A program made the position numbers and the translations under genes. The notes under the pieces were generated by a model. It was not told where the DNA came from. It saw only the letters and a program-made list of their open reading frames with translations, and ran no database searches. From Candidatus Omnitrophota bacterium (GTDB taxonomy: Bacteria > Hinthialibacterota > Hinthialibacteria > Hinthialibacterales > JAKPRU01): a stretch of 32,269 bases of DNA. Within the stretch, counting starts at the first letter, position 1. Each line of letters begins with the position of its first letter. Below, in pieces: positions 6,072-14,535 of this stretch. Where the stretch lies: the NCBI GenBank assembly GCA_029568995.1, contig JAKPYU010000099.1, positions 1 to 32,269 on the forward strand, in the 5' to 3' direction.

Positions 6072-8744
6072 TCAGCCCGTCACAACAAGAAGCACATCTT
6101 CCAGCAGCGAGCCGAGTGCCGGTTCCATGGTGTTGAGACCCGAAAACGGATTGGTGATCCGGACACGGAAGTACCGGGTTTCGCCTGCCGGAACGCCAAG
6201 ACTGTTCTCATCAATCACCAGGTTATAGATGCTGTCCTCGGCTCCTTCAGTCGGATCGATCCAGATATCCAGGGAAGAAACCTCCAGCGATACGGTTTGC
6301 GCGCCAAACAGAATCTCTCCCGCGGCGTTGCAGGGCAAAAGATCGACCTGGGTCGGGTCTTCGCTGCCACGGCCACGGAAGTTGTCGCCATAGATGGAGA
6401 GATACCCGATCTGTGTGTTATCCAGCGTGGTCGGGTCGATTCGCTTCAGCACCGGAGGAGAGGCATCGCGGGCCTCATAGGTTGCCATGGAAATCCAGCC
6501 TGCAATGTCCAAAACAATGGGCACGCTGCCGGTAGCGGTCAACAGCCCCGGGCCGGCAGTCAATGAGATTTCTTCGGGCTGGATCTGAATCTGCGCACTG
6601 GCCTCATCGACCACTGCACCATCCGTAACAACCGCCACGCCCCCGATGGTCAGGTTCATGCGGCTCTGGGAGAAATTCGCGCCTTGAAGAATCAGCGTCT
6701 GTTCCTCATCAATCTCGATATAGGGACGATCCCAATAGTCGATCATGACTCGTTCGATCTGCGCCTCTCCCGCGCCTTCTTTGACGTCAACCAGGAACGG
6801 GGAAGAAACCAGGCCGGAATACGGATTGGTCACCTGCAGAATGACCTCCCCCGCTGCCAGGCGACCGACAATACGGAACGGGTCGATCACAATCTGCTGC
6901 CTGCCGATGGACTCGATTCCGGAAAGCGTGGTGAATTCCTCGTAGATATATTCCTCCCCCTGCTGCTGGCCGATCCCGACAATCGAACCCCAGTTCCCGG
7001 AATTGTCCGGCACTCGGAAATGGTCGCCGGTCAATGTGAACGATGTATTCTCCGCTTCGAGGAAAATCGGATCGGGATTCAGCGTAACAATTTGAGGTTT
7101 CGGAGCCGCGAGAATGGGAAGATTCTGATAGGCGACCGAGCGGCCGTCCGTCCGAGTCAATGTCAATGTTCCCGAGATATTCGATTCGAGGATCTCCTGA
7201 CGCGGAATCACGGCACGGATTTCCTCATTGCTGACAATTGTGAAATTCAAGGGGAATGTCAGCGTGTCGGTCAGAATTTCCCCGCCCATCTCGGTGGTTA
7301 CGTCATAGGAGAGAACGACAGACTGCGGCGGGCTGAGATACGACCCGTTGATAATGACGGTGCTCTCATCATCCGTGTACAGTAAGCCGCCGCCCAGAAC
7401 GCTGATCTTGCCGATCACCGGTTCATCGGGAGCCACCGCCCCGGCATCGTAGACGTGAATATCATCCAGGAACACACCACGGTAGCTGGAGTCGAACTGA
7501 TCCGACATGAACCGGAACGAAATCACGGCCTGCGTGGAAGAAGGTAATTTCAGGCTGTAAAACCGGAAATCATCCTTGTCCAATCCATCCTCATCCGCAT
7601 CACTACTGCCATAAAGACCGTCGAATCCCAGCTGTTGGGGACTGGAGACAATCTGGCCATCCTGGTTGAGGTCCATGAAGTTGAAAGTCGTGCCGCCATT
7701 GGTAGAGAGTTCCACAGCCAGGAAGTCGAACACCTGTCCGATGGCCGGTTCAATGTCATAGGCGACCCGGAACTCCAGCCGGGGATCTTTCGCTGTGGTG
7801 GTATCAAACACCGGAACAAGGGTCAGGATGGAAGTCTGTTTGATGTTATACCAGCCGCTACGGGCGTTGAGCACCGCGCTTCGTGTGCCGCTGTATGCGA
7901 GACCATGATTATCCGTGCCGGCATTTCGGGTAAACCATGGGAAAAGAGAATTGGGAAGCGGGTCGCCCTCGACCAGAAGCCGCTCCTCAGCAACTGCGCC
8001 GGTATCGGTTTCCGTTCTTAGAAGTGCAGGAAGGGCGGGCGCAGTAACCTCTTCAAAATCAAAGAGATATTCCTTGAACTCGCCGGTGTACGGCGTTGGG
8101 GATGGTGTGGACGTCGGCGGAACGGTTGTCGGTGTCGCCGTCAAAGTGGGCGTCGGAGTATCAGTCACGGTTGGTGTAAACGTCAGAGTCGGGGTGACTG
8201 TCGGCGTTGGGGTATCGACAGGGATGAACTCCGTCGGTGTTTCGGTAAATGAAGGGGTATCGGATGGAGTGGGGGTTGGTGCGCTTGTCTCGGTTGGTGT
8301 TTCGGTCGGGAGAGGGGTTTCGGTCGGGGTTTCAGTCGATTCAGGGGTCAAGGTCTCGCCCGGAGAGATGGTCGGAGTCGGGGTTTCGGTTGGAGTGTAA
8401 GTCCCCGTGGGAGTTGCGGTCTCGGTCGGGGTCTCCGATGACTCCGATGTAGGTGTCATGGTGGGAGTGGGGTAATTGAATTTTATTCGATACAGGTGAG
8501 AGAACTGCCTGATATCTCCACCGTCCACCACACCGTTGAAGTTCCAGTCGGCCCTGGCCCCTTCCGTGCCGGGTGTGTTCCACTGGCTCGCAACGAACAG
8601 CAGGTCGTAGAAACTGACCGAAGAAGATTCATCCTTGTAAATATCATATACATCAGGGGGCAACACAGAAAACGCGGGCGATATGAGAACAGCAAAGACA
8701 CAAACGAGTAAACCCAACAAGACAAATCGGGGATAAGCGAACAT
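6072..8744 (-). CDS. Large secreted protein: dockerin-like loop, Thr/Pro linker, jelly-roll and IPT/TIG-like repeats
   Basis: This is an 890-aa exported protein. Residues 1-26 form a signal peptide. A dockerin-like segment follows, ending in the calcium-loop-like DWNFNGVVDGGDI (66-78); only one clear loop is visible, whereas type I dockerins have two. Residues 91-219 are an almost pure Thr/Pro/Glu/Ser linker, presumably extended and perhaps glycosylated. Then comes a jelly-roll-like domain of about 200 residues (FDFEEV at its start, VFLDDIHVYD at its end). About four IPT/TIG-like immunoglobulin folds follow, with openings such as PVIGKISVLGGG, PKPQIVTLNPDP, AQIERVMIDY and PVLKRIDPTTL. Start choice: GAGAGG lies 5 nt before the ATG at 8744; an upstream in-frame ATG at 8771 has no SD. 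No enzyme motif was seen. A surface or extracellular binding role is inference. Confidence 0.85.
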   Translation of the reverse strand: MFAYPRFVLLGLLVCVFAVLISPAFSVLPPDVYDIYKDESSSVSFYDLLFVASQWNTPGTEGARADWNFNGVVDGGDIRQFSHLYRIKFNYPTPTMTPTSESSETPTETATPTGTYTPTETPTPTISPGETLTPESTETPTETPLPTETPTETSAPTPTPSDTPSFTETPTEFIPVDTPTPTVTPTLTFTPTVTDTPTPTLTATPTTVPPTSTPSPTPYTGEFKEYLFDFEEVTAPALPALLRTETDTGAVAEERLLVEGDPLPNSLFPWFTRNAGTDNHGLAYSGTRSAVLNARSGWYNIKQTSILTLVPVFDTTTAKDPRLEFRVAYDIEPAIGQVFDFLAVELSTNGGTTFNFMDLNQDGQIVSSPQQLGFDGLYGSSDADEDGLDKDDFRFYSLKLPSSTQAVISFRFMSDQFDSSYRGVFLDDIHVYDAGAVAPDEPVIGKISVLGGGLLYTDDESTVIINGSYLSPPQSVVLSYDVTTEMGGEILTDTLTFPLNFTIVSNEEIRAVIPRQEILESNISGTLTLTRTDGRSVAYQNLPILAAPKPQIVTLNPDPIFLEAENTSFTLTGDHFRVPDNSGNWGSIVGIGQQQGEEYIYEEFTTLSGIESIGRQQIVIDPFRIVGRLAAGEVILQVTNPYSGLVSSPFLVDVKEGAGEAQIERVMIDYWDRPYIEIDEEQTLILQGANFSQSRMNLTIGGVAVVTDGAVVDEASAQIQIQPEEISLTAGPGLLTATGSVPIVLDIAGWISMATYEARDASPPVLKRIDPTTLDNTQIGYLSIYGDNFRGRGSEDPTQVDLLPCNAAGEILFGAQTVSLEVSSLDIWIDPTEGAEDSIYNLVIDENSLGVPAGETRYFRVRITNPFSGLNTMEPALGSLLEDVLLVVTG
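8088..8474 (-). repeat. Low-complexity coding repeat encoding the Thr/Pro linker
   Basis: These bases encode residues 91-219 of the secreted protein. They consist of imperfect 6- to 12-nt units around the complement of GTCGGNGTN, giving TPT/TPS/ETP peptides. Replication slippage could change linker length. The opposite strand is open and would encode Val/Gly repeats, which I regard as a shadow. Confidence 0.85.
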
Positions 8745-8791
8745 GAAAACCTCTCTCGGAAAAAATTGCACAGGATAGAGAAACTACCTTG

Positions 8792-8820
8792 AATATAGCA
8801 AAGAAGACCGTTTTTGTCAC
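8792..8820 (-). promoter_or_regulatory. Sigma70-type promoter of the secreted dockerin/IPT gene
   Basis: On the minus strand GTGACA (8820-8815), a spacer of exactly 17 nt and TATATT (8797-8792) match consensus at 5 of 6 and 5 of 6 positions. They lie about 48 nt before the ATG at 8744, giving a leader of about 40 nt. This is the best promoter-like match I found in the window. Confidence 0.5.
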
Positions 8821-8851
8821 AGCAAGCGGATCATGGCATACACACGAGGGA

Positions 8852-8877
8852 TGACAGGCATAGAGGTCTGTCCTACT
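8852..8877. repeat. GACAGG/CCTGTC-type hairpin repeat, copy 1 (upstream of aconitase)
   Basis: The core GACAGG, an 8-nt loop and TCTGTC can fold as a 6-bp hairpin with one G-U pair, followed by CTACT. A second copy in the same orientation is at 11053-11078, on the other side of the aconitase gene. Confidence 0.65.
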
Positions 8878-8891
8878 CTGTGGAGATATTC

Positions 8892-8920
8892 TGGACGGGC
8901 CGCCGGTCACCCCCTATACT
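8892..8920 (+). promoter_or_regulatory. Possible promoter of the aconitase gene
   Basis: TGGACG (8892-8897), a 17-nt spacer and TATACT (8915-8920) match consensus at 4 of 6 and 5 of 6. They give a leader of about 50 nt before the ATG at 8979. The hairpin repeat at 8852-8877 lies just upstream of the -35 box. Confidence 0.45.
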
Positions 8921-8978
8921 GGAATCATTCCGGGAAGGCATACAAAGAAGAAACACGCATACACAGGAGACTATATAC

Positions 8979-10916
8979 ATGGGGAAAACTCTGGTTCAGA
9001 AGATTTTCGAATCTCACCGGGTGGGGGGCAGCCTGGTAACGGGAGAGCAGATTCAAGTCAAGGTAGATCAAGTCATTACGCAAGATGCAACCGGCACGAT
9101 GACCTACCTGGAATTTGAGGCGATTGGGGTCCCGCGAGTCAAGGTCCCGGTTGCGGTGTCGTACGTGGACCACAACCTGCTTCAACAGGATTTCAAGAAT
9201 CCCGACGATCATATTTACCTTCAGACAGCGGCAGCGAAATACGGAGCCTATTTCTCCAAGCCAGGGAATGGCATCTGCCACCAGGTTCACCTGGAGCGGT
9301 TTGCTGCGCCGGGCGCGTTTCAGATCGGAACCGACAGTCACACCCCCACAGCGGGCGGAATGGGGGCCATCGCCATCGGGGTCGGGGGACTGGATGCGGC
9401 AACGGTGCTGGCCGGCGGCTCTTTTGAGATCACCATGCCGAAAGTCGTAAACATTCGCCTGACGGGGGAGCTGCGTCGCCCCTGGGTAACCGCCATGGAT
9501 GTGATCCTGGAGGTTCTGCGACGGCTCACCGTGAAAGGCAACGTGGGCAAGATCATGGAATACGGTGGGCCGGGTGTGAGAACCCTCAGCCTGACAGAAC
9601 GGGCTACAATCACCAATATGGGAGCCGAGCTGGGCGCGACCACCTCCATTTTCCCCAGCGATGAGAACACGCTGGCCTATCTGAAAGCACAAAAACGCGA
9701 ATCGGTCTGGAAGGAGCTTCAGCCCGATCCCGACGCGGAATACGACGATGTTGTGGAAATCGACCTCGGCAGCCTGGATGTGCTTGTTGCGCAGCCTCAC
9801 AGTCCCGATGCCGTTGTGCCGATTCGTGAGCTCGCCGGATTGAAGCCCGCACAGGTGTGTATTGGGAGCTGTACAAATTCTTCCTACCCGGTGATGCAAT
9901 CGGTGGGACGGATACTGGAAGATCGAAGCGTCGCGCCGCATGTCAGTTTGGGGATCAACCCCGGCTCAAAACAGGTGTATGAGATGCTGGCTCGAAACGG
10001 CGACACGGCATCCATGATTGCCTCGGGTGCTCGCCTTCTGGAGTCCGGGTGCGGTCCCTGTATCGGGATGGGTTACGCACCGGCCTCCGACTCGATCTCC
10101 GTGAGGTCTTACAATCGGAATTTCCCCGGACGGAGCGGCACAAAAAGCGCCAGGGTTTATCTCTGCAATCCGCTGGCCTGCGCGGTGATTGCGATAAAAG
10201 GAGAACTCTGCGATCCGCGCGACACCGACATCACCTTCGAGCCACCTTCCGAGCCGAAGACGTATATCATCAACGATAATCTGCTGCTTCCCCCGGCGGA
10301 TGATCCCGATACGGTCGAGGTGATCCGTGGGCCGAACATCAAGACCGTGCCGGTCAAGGAGCCGCTGAAGGACGTTGTGGAGGCCCCGGTACTGCTGAAG
10401 ACCGGCGATAACATCACAACAGACGATATCATGCCCGCCGGTGCACAGGCGCTGCCGTTCCGGTCGAACATTCCGGAACTCGCGAAATTTGTGTATTCCC
10501 GCTATGACGAGACCTTCTCGGACCGCGCCAGGCAGGCAGGGAAATGTTTCATTGTCGGCGCTGATAATTACGGCCAGGGATCGTCACGCGAACATGCGGC
10601 GATTGCGCCGATGTATCTCGGACTCGAGGCCGTGATTGTGAAGAGCCTGGCGCGGATTCACCGGGCGAACCTGATCAATTTCGGTATTCTGCCGCTGACA
10701 TTCGAGAATCCGGCTGATTATGACACGGTGGATCTCAACGATGTCCTGTGCCTGCGAGGATTGCATTCCAGCATCGTTTCGGGAGGCGTTGTTCTTTCGG
10801 TTGAGAATAAGACAAAGAGGAAAGCGTTTCCGGTGCGGCTGGATTTGACGCCGCGCGAGGTGGAATTGATCCGGTCAGGCGGGTTGCTACCACACACTAA
10901 GCGGGAACAGGAGTAA
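8979..10916 (+). CDS. Aconitate hydratase, Aquifex-type monomeric form
   Basis: This is a 645-aa [4Fe-4S] dehydratase interconverting citrate and isocitrate in the cytoplasm. The three cluster cysteines are visible: C298 in CIGSCTN, and C368 and C371 in SGCGPCIGMG. The conserved GTDSHTPTAGGMG is at about 117-129, and the swivel-domain segment DNYGQGSSREHAA is near the C-terminus. Its length is shorter than the ~750-890 aa AcnA, AcnB and mitochondrial forms. It fits the compact class I recall as the putative Aquifex-type aconitase (TIGR01342). Start choice: CAGGAGA at 8964-8970 is 8 nt before ATG 8979; the frame is open further upstream without an SD. It is a single-gene unit with no other citrate-cycle gene nearby. 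Homoaconitase or isopropylmalate isomerase are less likely, since both domains are in one chain of this length. Confidence 0.94.
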   Translation: MGKTLVQKIFESHRVGGSLVTGEQIQVKVDQVITQDATGTMTYLEFEAIGVPRVKVPVAVSYVDHNLLQQDFKNPDDHIYLQTAAAKYGAYFSKPGNGICHQVHLERFAAPGAFQIGTDSHTPTAGGMGAIAIGVGGLDAATVLAGGSFEITMPKVVNIRLTGELRRPWVTAMDVILEVLRRLTVKGNVGKIMEYGGPGVRTLSLTERATITNMGAELGATTSIFPSDENTLAYLKAQKRESVWKELQPDPDAEYDDVVEIDLGSLDVLVAQPHSPDAVVPIRELAGLKPAQVCIGSCTNSSYPVMQSVGRILEDRSVAPHVSLGINPGSKQVYEMLARNGDTASMIASGARLLESGCGPCIGMGYAPASDSISVRSYNRNFPGRSGTKSARVYLCNPLACAVIAIKGELCDPRDTDITFEPPSEPKTYIINDNLLLPPADDPDTVEVIRGPNIKTVPVKEPLKDVVEAPVLLKTGDNITTDDIMPAGAQALPFRSNIPELAKFVYSRYDETFSDRARQAGKCFIVGADNYGQGSSREHAAIAPMYLGLEAVIVKSLARIHRANLINFGILPLTFENPADYDTVDLNDVLCLRGLHSSIVSGGVVLSVENKTKRKAFPVRLDLTPREVELIRSGGLLPHTKREQE

Positions 10917-10938
10917 CGTTGGTGGGCAAGCCTAATCA

Positions 10939-10980
10939 ACCCCCACCTGACCTCCCCCGATCTTCGGGGGAGGGACCTCT
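10939..10980. terminator. Palindrome after aconitase (CCTCACCCC-like repeat), possible terminator
   Basis: CCTCCCCCGA (10951-10960), loop TCT and TCGGGGGAGG (10964-10973) form a perfect 10-bp stem 34 nt after the aconitase stop, in a convergent gap. The flanks (CCCCCACCTGA before, GGACCTCT after) mark it as a relative of the CCTCACCCC family. There is no U-tract. Confidence 0.55.
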
Positions 10981-11052
10981 CGCCCAAAGTCTGGGGGGGA
11001 CTCAGAGGGGGTTGTGTATAAGGAGCCGCTTATGACAGGCTGTCCGTTTGCC

Positions 11053-11078
11053 TGACAGGCACGGAGACCTGTCCTACT
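11053..11078. repeat. GACAGG/CCTGTC-type hairpin repeat, copy 2 (overlaps an amidohydrolase stop codon)
   Basis: GACAGG, an 8-nt loop and CCTGTC form a perfect 6-bp hairpin, followed by CTACT. The CTA at 11074-11076 is the complement of the TAG stop codon of the minus-strand amidohydrolase gene, so the repeat supplies that stop. Copy 1 is at 8852-8877. Confidence 0.65.
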
Positions 11079-11850
11079 GGAGATGAAACAGGCGTCGGGC
11101 GTTTTCGCCGAAGATCAGACGTTTTTCGCTCTCCTCGATATCGGCCCACAGGACCGAGCCGATTCCCGACGGCAACGAAAGGAACGGCATATCGCTTCCG
11201 TAGATCACACGCTCCGCACCGACCGCTTTCACCATCCGTGGGATGCGCTGAAGGTACGGAAGCGAATTGGTGAGGTCCAAATAGAAATTGGGATGCTGTT
11301 TTGCCAATGCGATAGCCTGAACATGTCCCCGGTAAGTCCCGCCGGAATGGCCGATCAGGATGGGAACATGCGGGTAGCGCCCGGTCAGCGGGACAAACAT
11401 GGCCGGATCGTTCCACTTGCTTTCCTCCCAGGTGTGCGACAGGAGAGGTTTCTGATGTTCCTCGCACCATACCCAGGCAGGACGAAACCCATCGCAGTCT
11501 GCGCGGGCCTCCAGGAGATCCGGGTGGAGTTTTGCTCCGACAAATCCCGGATGATCGCCGAATGTTCGGATAATTTCCTCCGCCTCATCAGGGCGATGGG
11601 GATTGATGGTGAGCCAGCCGCGAAAGCGATGCGGGTATTTCTCAATGGCATCGGCTACAAGACGGTTCCCCAGCAGGGTCTCAGGACCGATGGCCAGATG
11701 ATGACTGCATACGGCCAGGGCCACGCCACAGCGGTCCATGGCATGGATCATACTATCGGGATCGCCCTCAAAGGGAATGTAGAAGACATTGTAGTTCCCC
11801 ATGTGGCAATGCGCATCGCAGATCCAGTATTTTTCACCCAGAGGTTTCAT
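11074..11850 (-). CDS. Amidohydrolase-related metal-dependent hydrolase (COG2159-type TIM barrel)
   Basis: This is a 258-aa TIM-barrel hydrolase of the amidohydrolase-2 family, with members that hydrolyse or decarboxylate small carboxylic substrates. The metal site looks complete: HxH as H14 and H16 in DAHCHMG, H139 in LLSHTWEE, H168 in LIGHSGG and D210 in YGSDMPF. K107 and H109 (GAKLHPD) complete the usual pocket. Start choice: the ATG at 11850 follows GGAGG with a 10-nt spacer that overlaps the end of the upstream gene; only 5 nt separate the genes. It is the last gene of a three-gene operon after a TPR protein and a degenerate paralogue. Its stop codon lies inside a dispersed repeat. The substrate cannot be told from sequence. 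Confidence 0.88.
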   Translation of the reverse strand: MKPLGEKYWICDAHCHMGNYNVFYIPFEGDPDSMIHAMDRCGVALAVCSHHLAIGPETLLGNRLVADAIEKYPHRFRGWLTINPHRPDEAEEIIRTFGDHPGFVGAKLHPDLLEARADCDGFRPAWVWCEEHQKPLLSHTWEESKWNDPAMFVPLTGRYPHVPILIGHSGGTYRGHVQAIALAKQHPNFYLDLTNSLPYLQRIPRMVKAVGAERVIYGSDMPFLSLPSGIGSVLWADIEESEKRLIFGENARRLFHLQ

Positions 11851-11855
11851 GACGA

Positions 11856-12671
11856 TTATTCCTCCAAGCCGAGCAGGCGGCACAGATTCTCACCGGCAAT
11901 CAGCCGTTTGGCCTCTGTCGAGATATCGGCCAGAGCGAGGATTGTAAGCGGTGTACCGGGATCCCATCGTCCCAATCCCGAACCATAGACAAATCGTTCC
12001 GGTCCGAAACGCTCGCACAAATCCTCCAGGCCCCAATGGATCACGTAATCGGAGAACTCCATGAACAGGTTCTCGAACTGATACAGGAGCGGATAGACCT
12101 TGCGTCCGATCCGATATCCGGTATCTGTCAGGACGATTTTCAGTTCGGGGAATGCGGTCAGGACCATAGCCAGGTCGTTCCACTCGATTTCGGCGACGGA
12201 GATGAAAATGGGGATGCCATATCTTTCCAGCAGCTCCAGGAGTGTTCCGCAACACCAGGGAGTCAGCGGATAGCTGTGGGTTCTGGGGGCCATTCGTACA
12301 GACCGCACACCGTTCTGCTTCAGCAGGACGGCAAGGTCTTCGGGATCGGGGAATTCCCGTGTGGAATCGGGCAATATGACCCATTGAGGCAGCAGCCGTT
12401 TTTCCCCCGACAGTTGTTCCATCAGGAGTCTGTTGCCAAGGTTCGGATGGTTCTCGATCGCGGCGTGATGAAAGCAGACGGCTTTCCGAATCGGATAGCG
12501 ATCCATCCGCTGAAGAATGTCGGCGGGGAGACTCAAGTCGCCCTCGAAAGGGACCATCTGAGTCCCAATTGCCACACTTGCGTCATAAATACGAAGATTT
12601 TCCAGTTCATCCAAAACCTTTGAGGATTGGAAGATCGCCTGTGAAACGGGGAGGATGTTGGATTCGTTCAT
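11856..12671 (-). CDS. Amidohydrolase paralogue lacking all metal ligands (predicted pseudoenzyme)
   Basis: This 271-aa protein aligns along its length with the downstream amidohydrolase: YDASVAIG against CDAHCHMG, MVPFEGD against YIPFEGD, LGNRLL against LGNRLV, EWND against KWND, ERFVYGS against ERVIYGS, and GENLCRLLGL against GENARRLFHL. Every metal ligand is replaced. The two HxH histidines become S32 and A34, the His of SHTW is lost from ISVAEIEW, the His of IGHSGG becomes D183 in LTDTGY, and the Asp of YGSD becomes G222. The reading frame is intact, so this is not a decayed pseudogene. Its ATG overlaps the stop of the TPR gene (ATGA), implying translational coupling. A regulatory, scaffold or substrate-binding partner role is inference. 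Confidence 0.85.
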   Translation of the reverse strand: MNESNILPVSQAIFQSSKVLDELENLRIYDASVAIGTQMVPFEGDLSLPADILQRMDRYPIRKAVCFHHAAIENHPNLGNRLLMEQLSGEKRLLPQWVILPDSTREFPDPEDLAVLLKQNGVRSVRMAPRTHSYPLTPWCCGTLLELLERYGIPIFISVAEIEWNDLAMVLTAFPELKIVLTDTGYRIGRKVYPLLYQFENLFMEFSDYVIHWGLEDLCERFGPERFVYGSGLGRWDPGTPLTILALADISTEAKRLIAGENLCRLLGLEE

Positions 12672-14485
12672 GAGGTTGTTCTCTTGTATGTCCGGTTTCG
12701 GAACCGGCGGAAGGGCCTTCTGGCCCCATAGGGCGGCATGGGCCTCATGCGCAGGAGCGCGCCCGGATAGAGACGATAGTATAATGACAGGATTCCCGGA
12801 TGTCGGGGATACATATCCAGAAGCAGGCGAAGAGCGGCTTTTGCGCGGTCGGTTTCACCCCGCTCCAGATAGACTTCCGACATCAGCCAGAAGACATCCG
12901 GGTGGCCAAAGTCATTCCGGATGGCTTGATGAAGATGCGGCAAGGCGCGCTCGTGCATTCCGCGTTTCCATTCCAGGAATGCGAGGCGGTAATGAATCAC
13001 GCCGAGATCACGATCTTTCTTTTCTTCGTCCTCCCTGTCCTCGTCCGACTTCGCTTCTTCCTGTCTGCGCAGAAACTCCTGGTAGTTGTTCCGTGCCCGA
13101 TTGTATCGTTCCAGGTTGAACGCGCAATCGCCGATGATTCGCGGCGCGACCGGATTGTTCATGAATCCGGGAATGCGGTCGAAGGTCTCGAGGGCCTTTT
13201 CCCATTCGGAGTCATAGTAATAGCAGAACCCCAGGAGCATTTGTGCCCGTGGATGGAGTGTCTTTCCAAGTGATTCCTGCTGCAGGAGAAGATCCCTGGC
13301 CTGCTCACTCTCGCCATTGTCAAAGAGGACACTTGCGGAATACTCGACCGATTCGGGGTCATAATCCGAATCCCGGATAGCATCGAGCATCATGGCTCGC
13401 CCGCGATCTTTTTCGCCCATTCGATAGAGATACGTGCCTTGGGCACAACGAATCCTGGAAGCCAAAGGGTGTTTTGGCAATTCCAGGGCCGGTTCCAGGA
13501 TGTCAAACGCCTCTTGAAGGAGATTGTGCGATGCAAGTTGTTCGGCATAACCAAGCCGTAGTTCCACGTCATCCTGCTCTTGCTGAATCCATTCCTTGAA
13601 TAGTGCAATGGAATCCGACGGGCGGCCATTTGCCAGGTAGACTGCAACCAGTAAGAGGCCCATCTGGCGATTCTGAGGGTTTCTTTTGAGTTCTTTTTCC
13701 GCGAGTGCGATGGCGCGAGGGAAGTCTCTTTTGTCCATCAGAGCACGGACCTGTTCGAGTTCGACATGGTCCCTGGTGAACTTGGGGGCCTGAGCGAAGG
13801 CATGAATCTGGGCTTCCACATTTCGATTTCGAAACAGGGCGTATAGGAGTTTCGGCTGGAAAAACGCCATGAAAAGCCGCCATTCGTTCGATTCGTATTT
13901 CTGACGCATTTCGCGGAGATCACCTGCGAGGCGATGGTTGCTGCGATCTCCGAGTTCGATATAGCCGGATGCAGACAACCACTCATCGTTCCAGGGGATG
14001 AGACGGGTAAGCAGGATTTTCCCTTCCTCCGGGATTTTCGCGCCCGACAGATGCACCCGATATCCGCCGGGCTGTTCGGCCCCCAGTTCCTGTGCGACAA
14101 AGGTGCTGTCTGCATCCATTCCGGTCACCACGAAGAAGCCGAAGATATACTCCGACAGGAGGCGGTGGATGCGCTCCACAGTCTCCTCGTCCAGATCGGA
14201 GCGGTTCATTGCGAAATCCTTGACCAGGCTGGGTGTCCCGATCAGTTCGCCATTGTCATACAGCGCCCACTCCACGAAAAACGGGTACAGCTCTTCGGAA
14301 ATGGAGGTGGTTGCACCTGTGGGGTCATAAACTTCCAGGAAACGGCCCTGCATTGCGCGGCGAGCCTGGGAGTTTTCCGTGCGCATGAAGAAGTCGACGA
14401 GCTGGCGGTCCAGTTCCCGATACAACGTGATTTTGGTTTTGGGGCGGTATCCGCCGGATTTTTTCGTTTTTTTGGCTTTTGCCAT
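12668..14485 (-). CDS. TPR-repeat protein with basic N- and C-terminal tails
   Basis: This 605-aa protein has no signal peptide. It opens with a Lys-rich tail (MAKAKKTKKSGG). An unrecognised globular domain of about 220 residues follows (FLEVYDPTG, LTRLIPWNDEWLSASGYIEL). A tetratricopeptide solenoid occupies roughly 240-585, with repeats such as AIALAEKELKRNPQNRQMG, ALETFDRIPGF and RALPHLHQAIRNDFGHPD. A charged insert (EEAKSDEDREDEEKKD) lies inside it. The last about 25 residues are rich in Arg and Pro. TPR arrays mediate protein-protein contacts. The basic ends suggest contact with nucleic acid or another acidic surface, which is inference. Start choice: AAGGA about 9 nt before the ATG. It is the first gene of the amidohydrolase operon. 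Confidence 0.85.
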   Translation of the reverse strand: MAKAKKTKKSGGYRPKTKITLYRELDRQLVDFFMRTENSQARRAMQGRFLEVYDPTGATTSISEELYPFFVEWALYDNGELIGTPSLVKDFAMNRSDLDEETVERIHRLLSEYIFGFFVVTGMDADSTFVAQELGAEQPGGYRVHLSGAKIPEEGKILLTRLIPWNDEWLSASGYIELGDRSNHRLAGDLREMRQKYESNEWRLFMAFFQPKLLYALFRNRNVEAQIHAFAQAPKFTRDHVELEQVRALMDKRDFPRAIALAEKELKRNPQNRQMGLLLVAVYLANGRPSDSIALFKEWIQQEQDDVELRLGYAEQLASHNLLQEAFDILEPALELPKHPLASRIRCAQGTYLYRMGEKDRGRAMMLDAIRDSDYDPESVEYSASVLFDNGESEQARDLLLQQESLGKTLHPRAQMLLGFCYYYDSEWEKALETFDRIPGFMNNPVAPRIIGDCAFNLERYNRARNNYQEFLRRQEEAKSDEDREDEEKKDRDLGVIHYRLAFLEWKRGMHERALPHLHQAIRNDFGHPDVFWLMSEVYLERGETDRAKAALRLLLDMYPRHPGILSLYYRLYPGALLRMRPMPPYGARRPFRRFRNRTYKRTTS

Positions 14486-14535
14486 GGAGAAGGTTCCTTT
14501 TTGAGGCTCAAATAGGCGAAAGAAGATAGCATATC

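Noticed and set aside
7915-8400. Plus-strand frame encoding Val/Gly repeats
   Set aside because: It is the reverse complement of the Thr/Pro linker DNA of the secreted protein; low complexity explains the open frame.
11083-11988. 301-codon plus-strand frame across the two amidohydrolase genes
   Set aside because: Antisense to two homologous genes that align with each other; no domain recognised.
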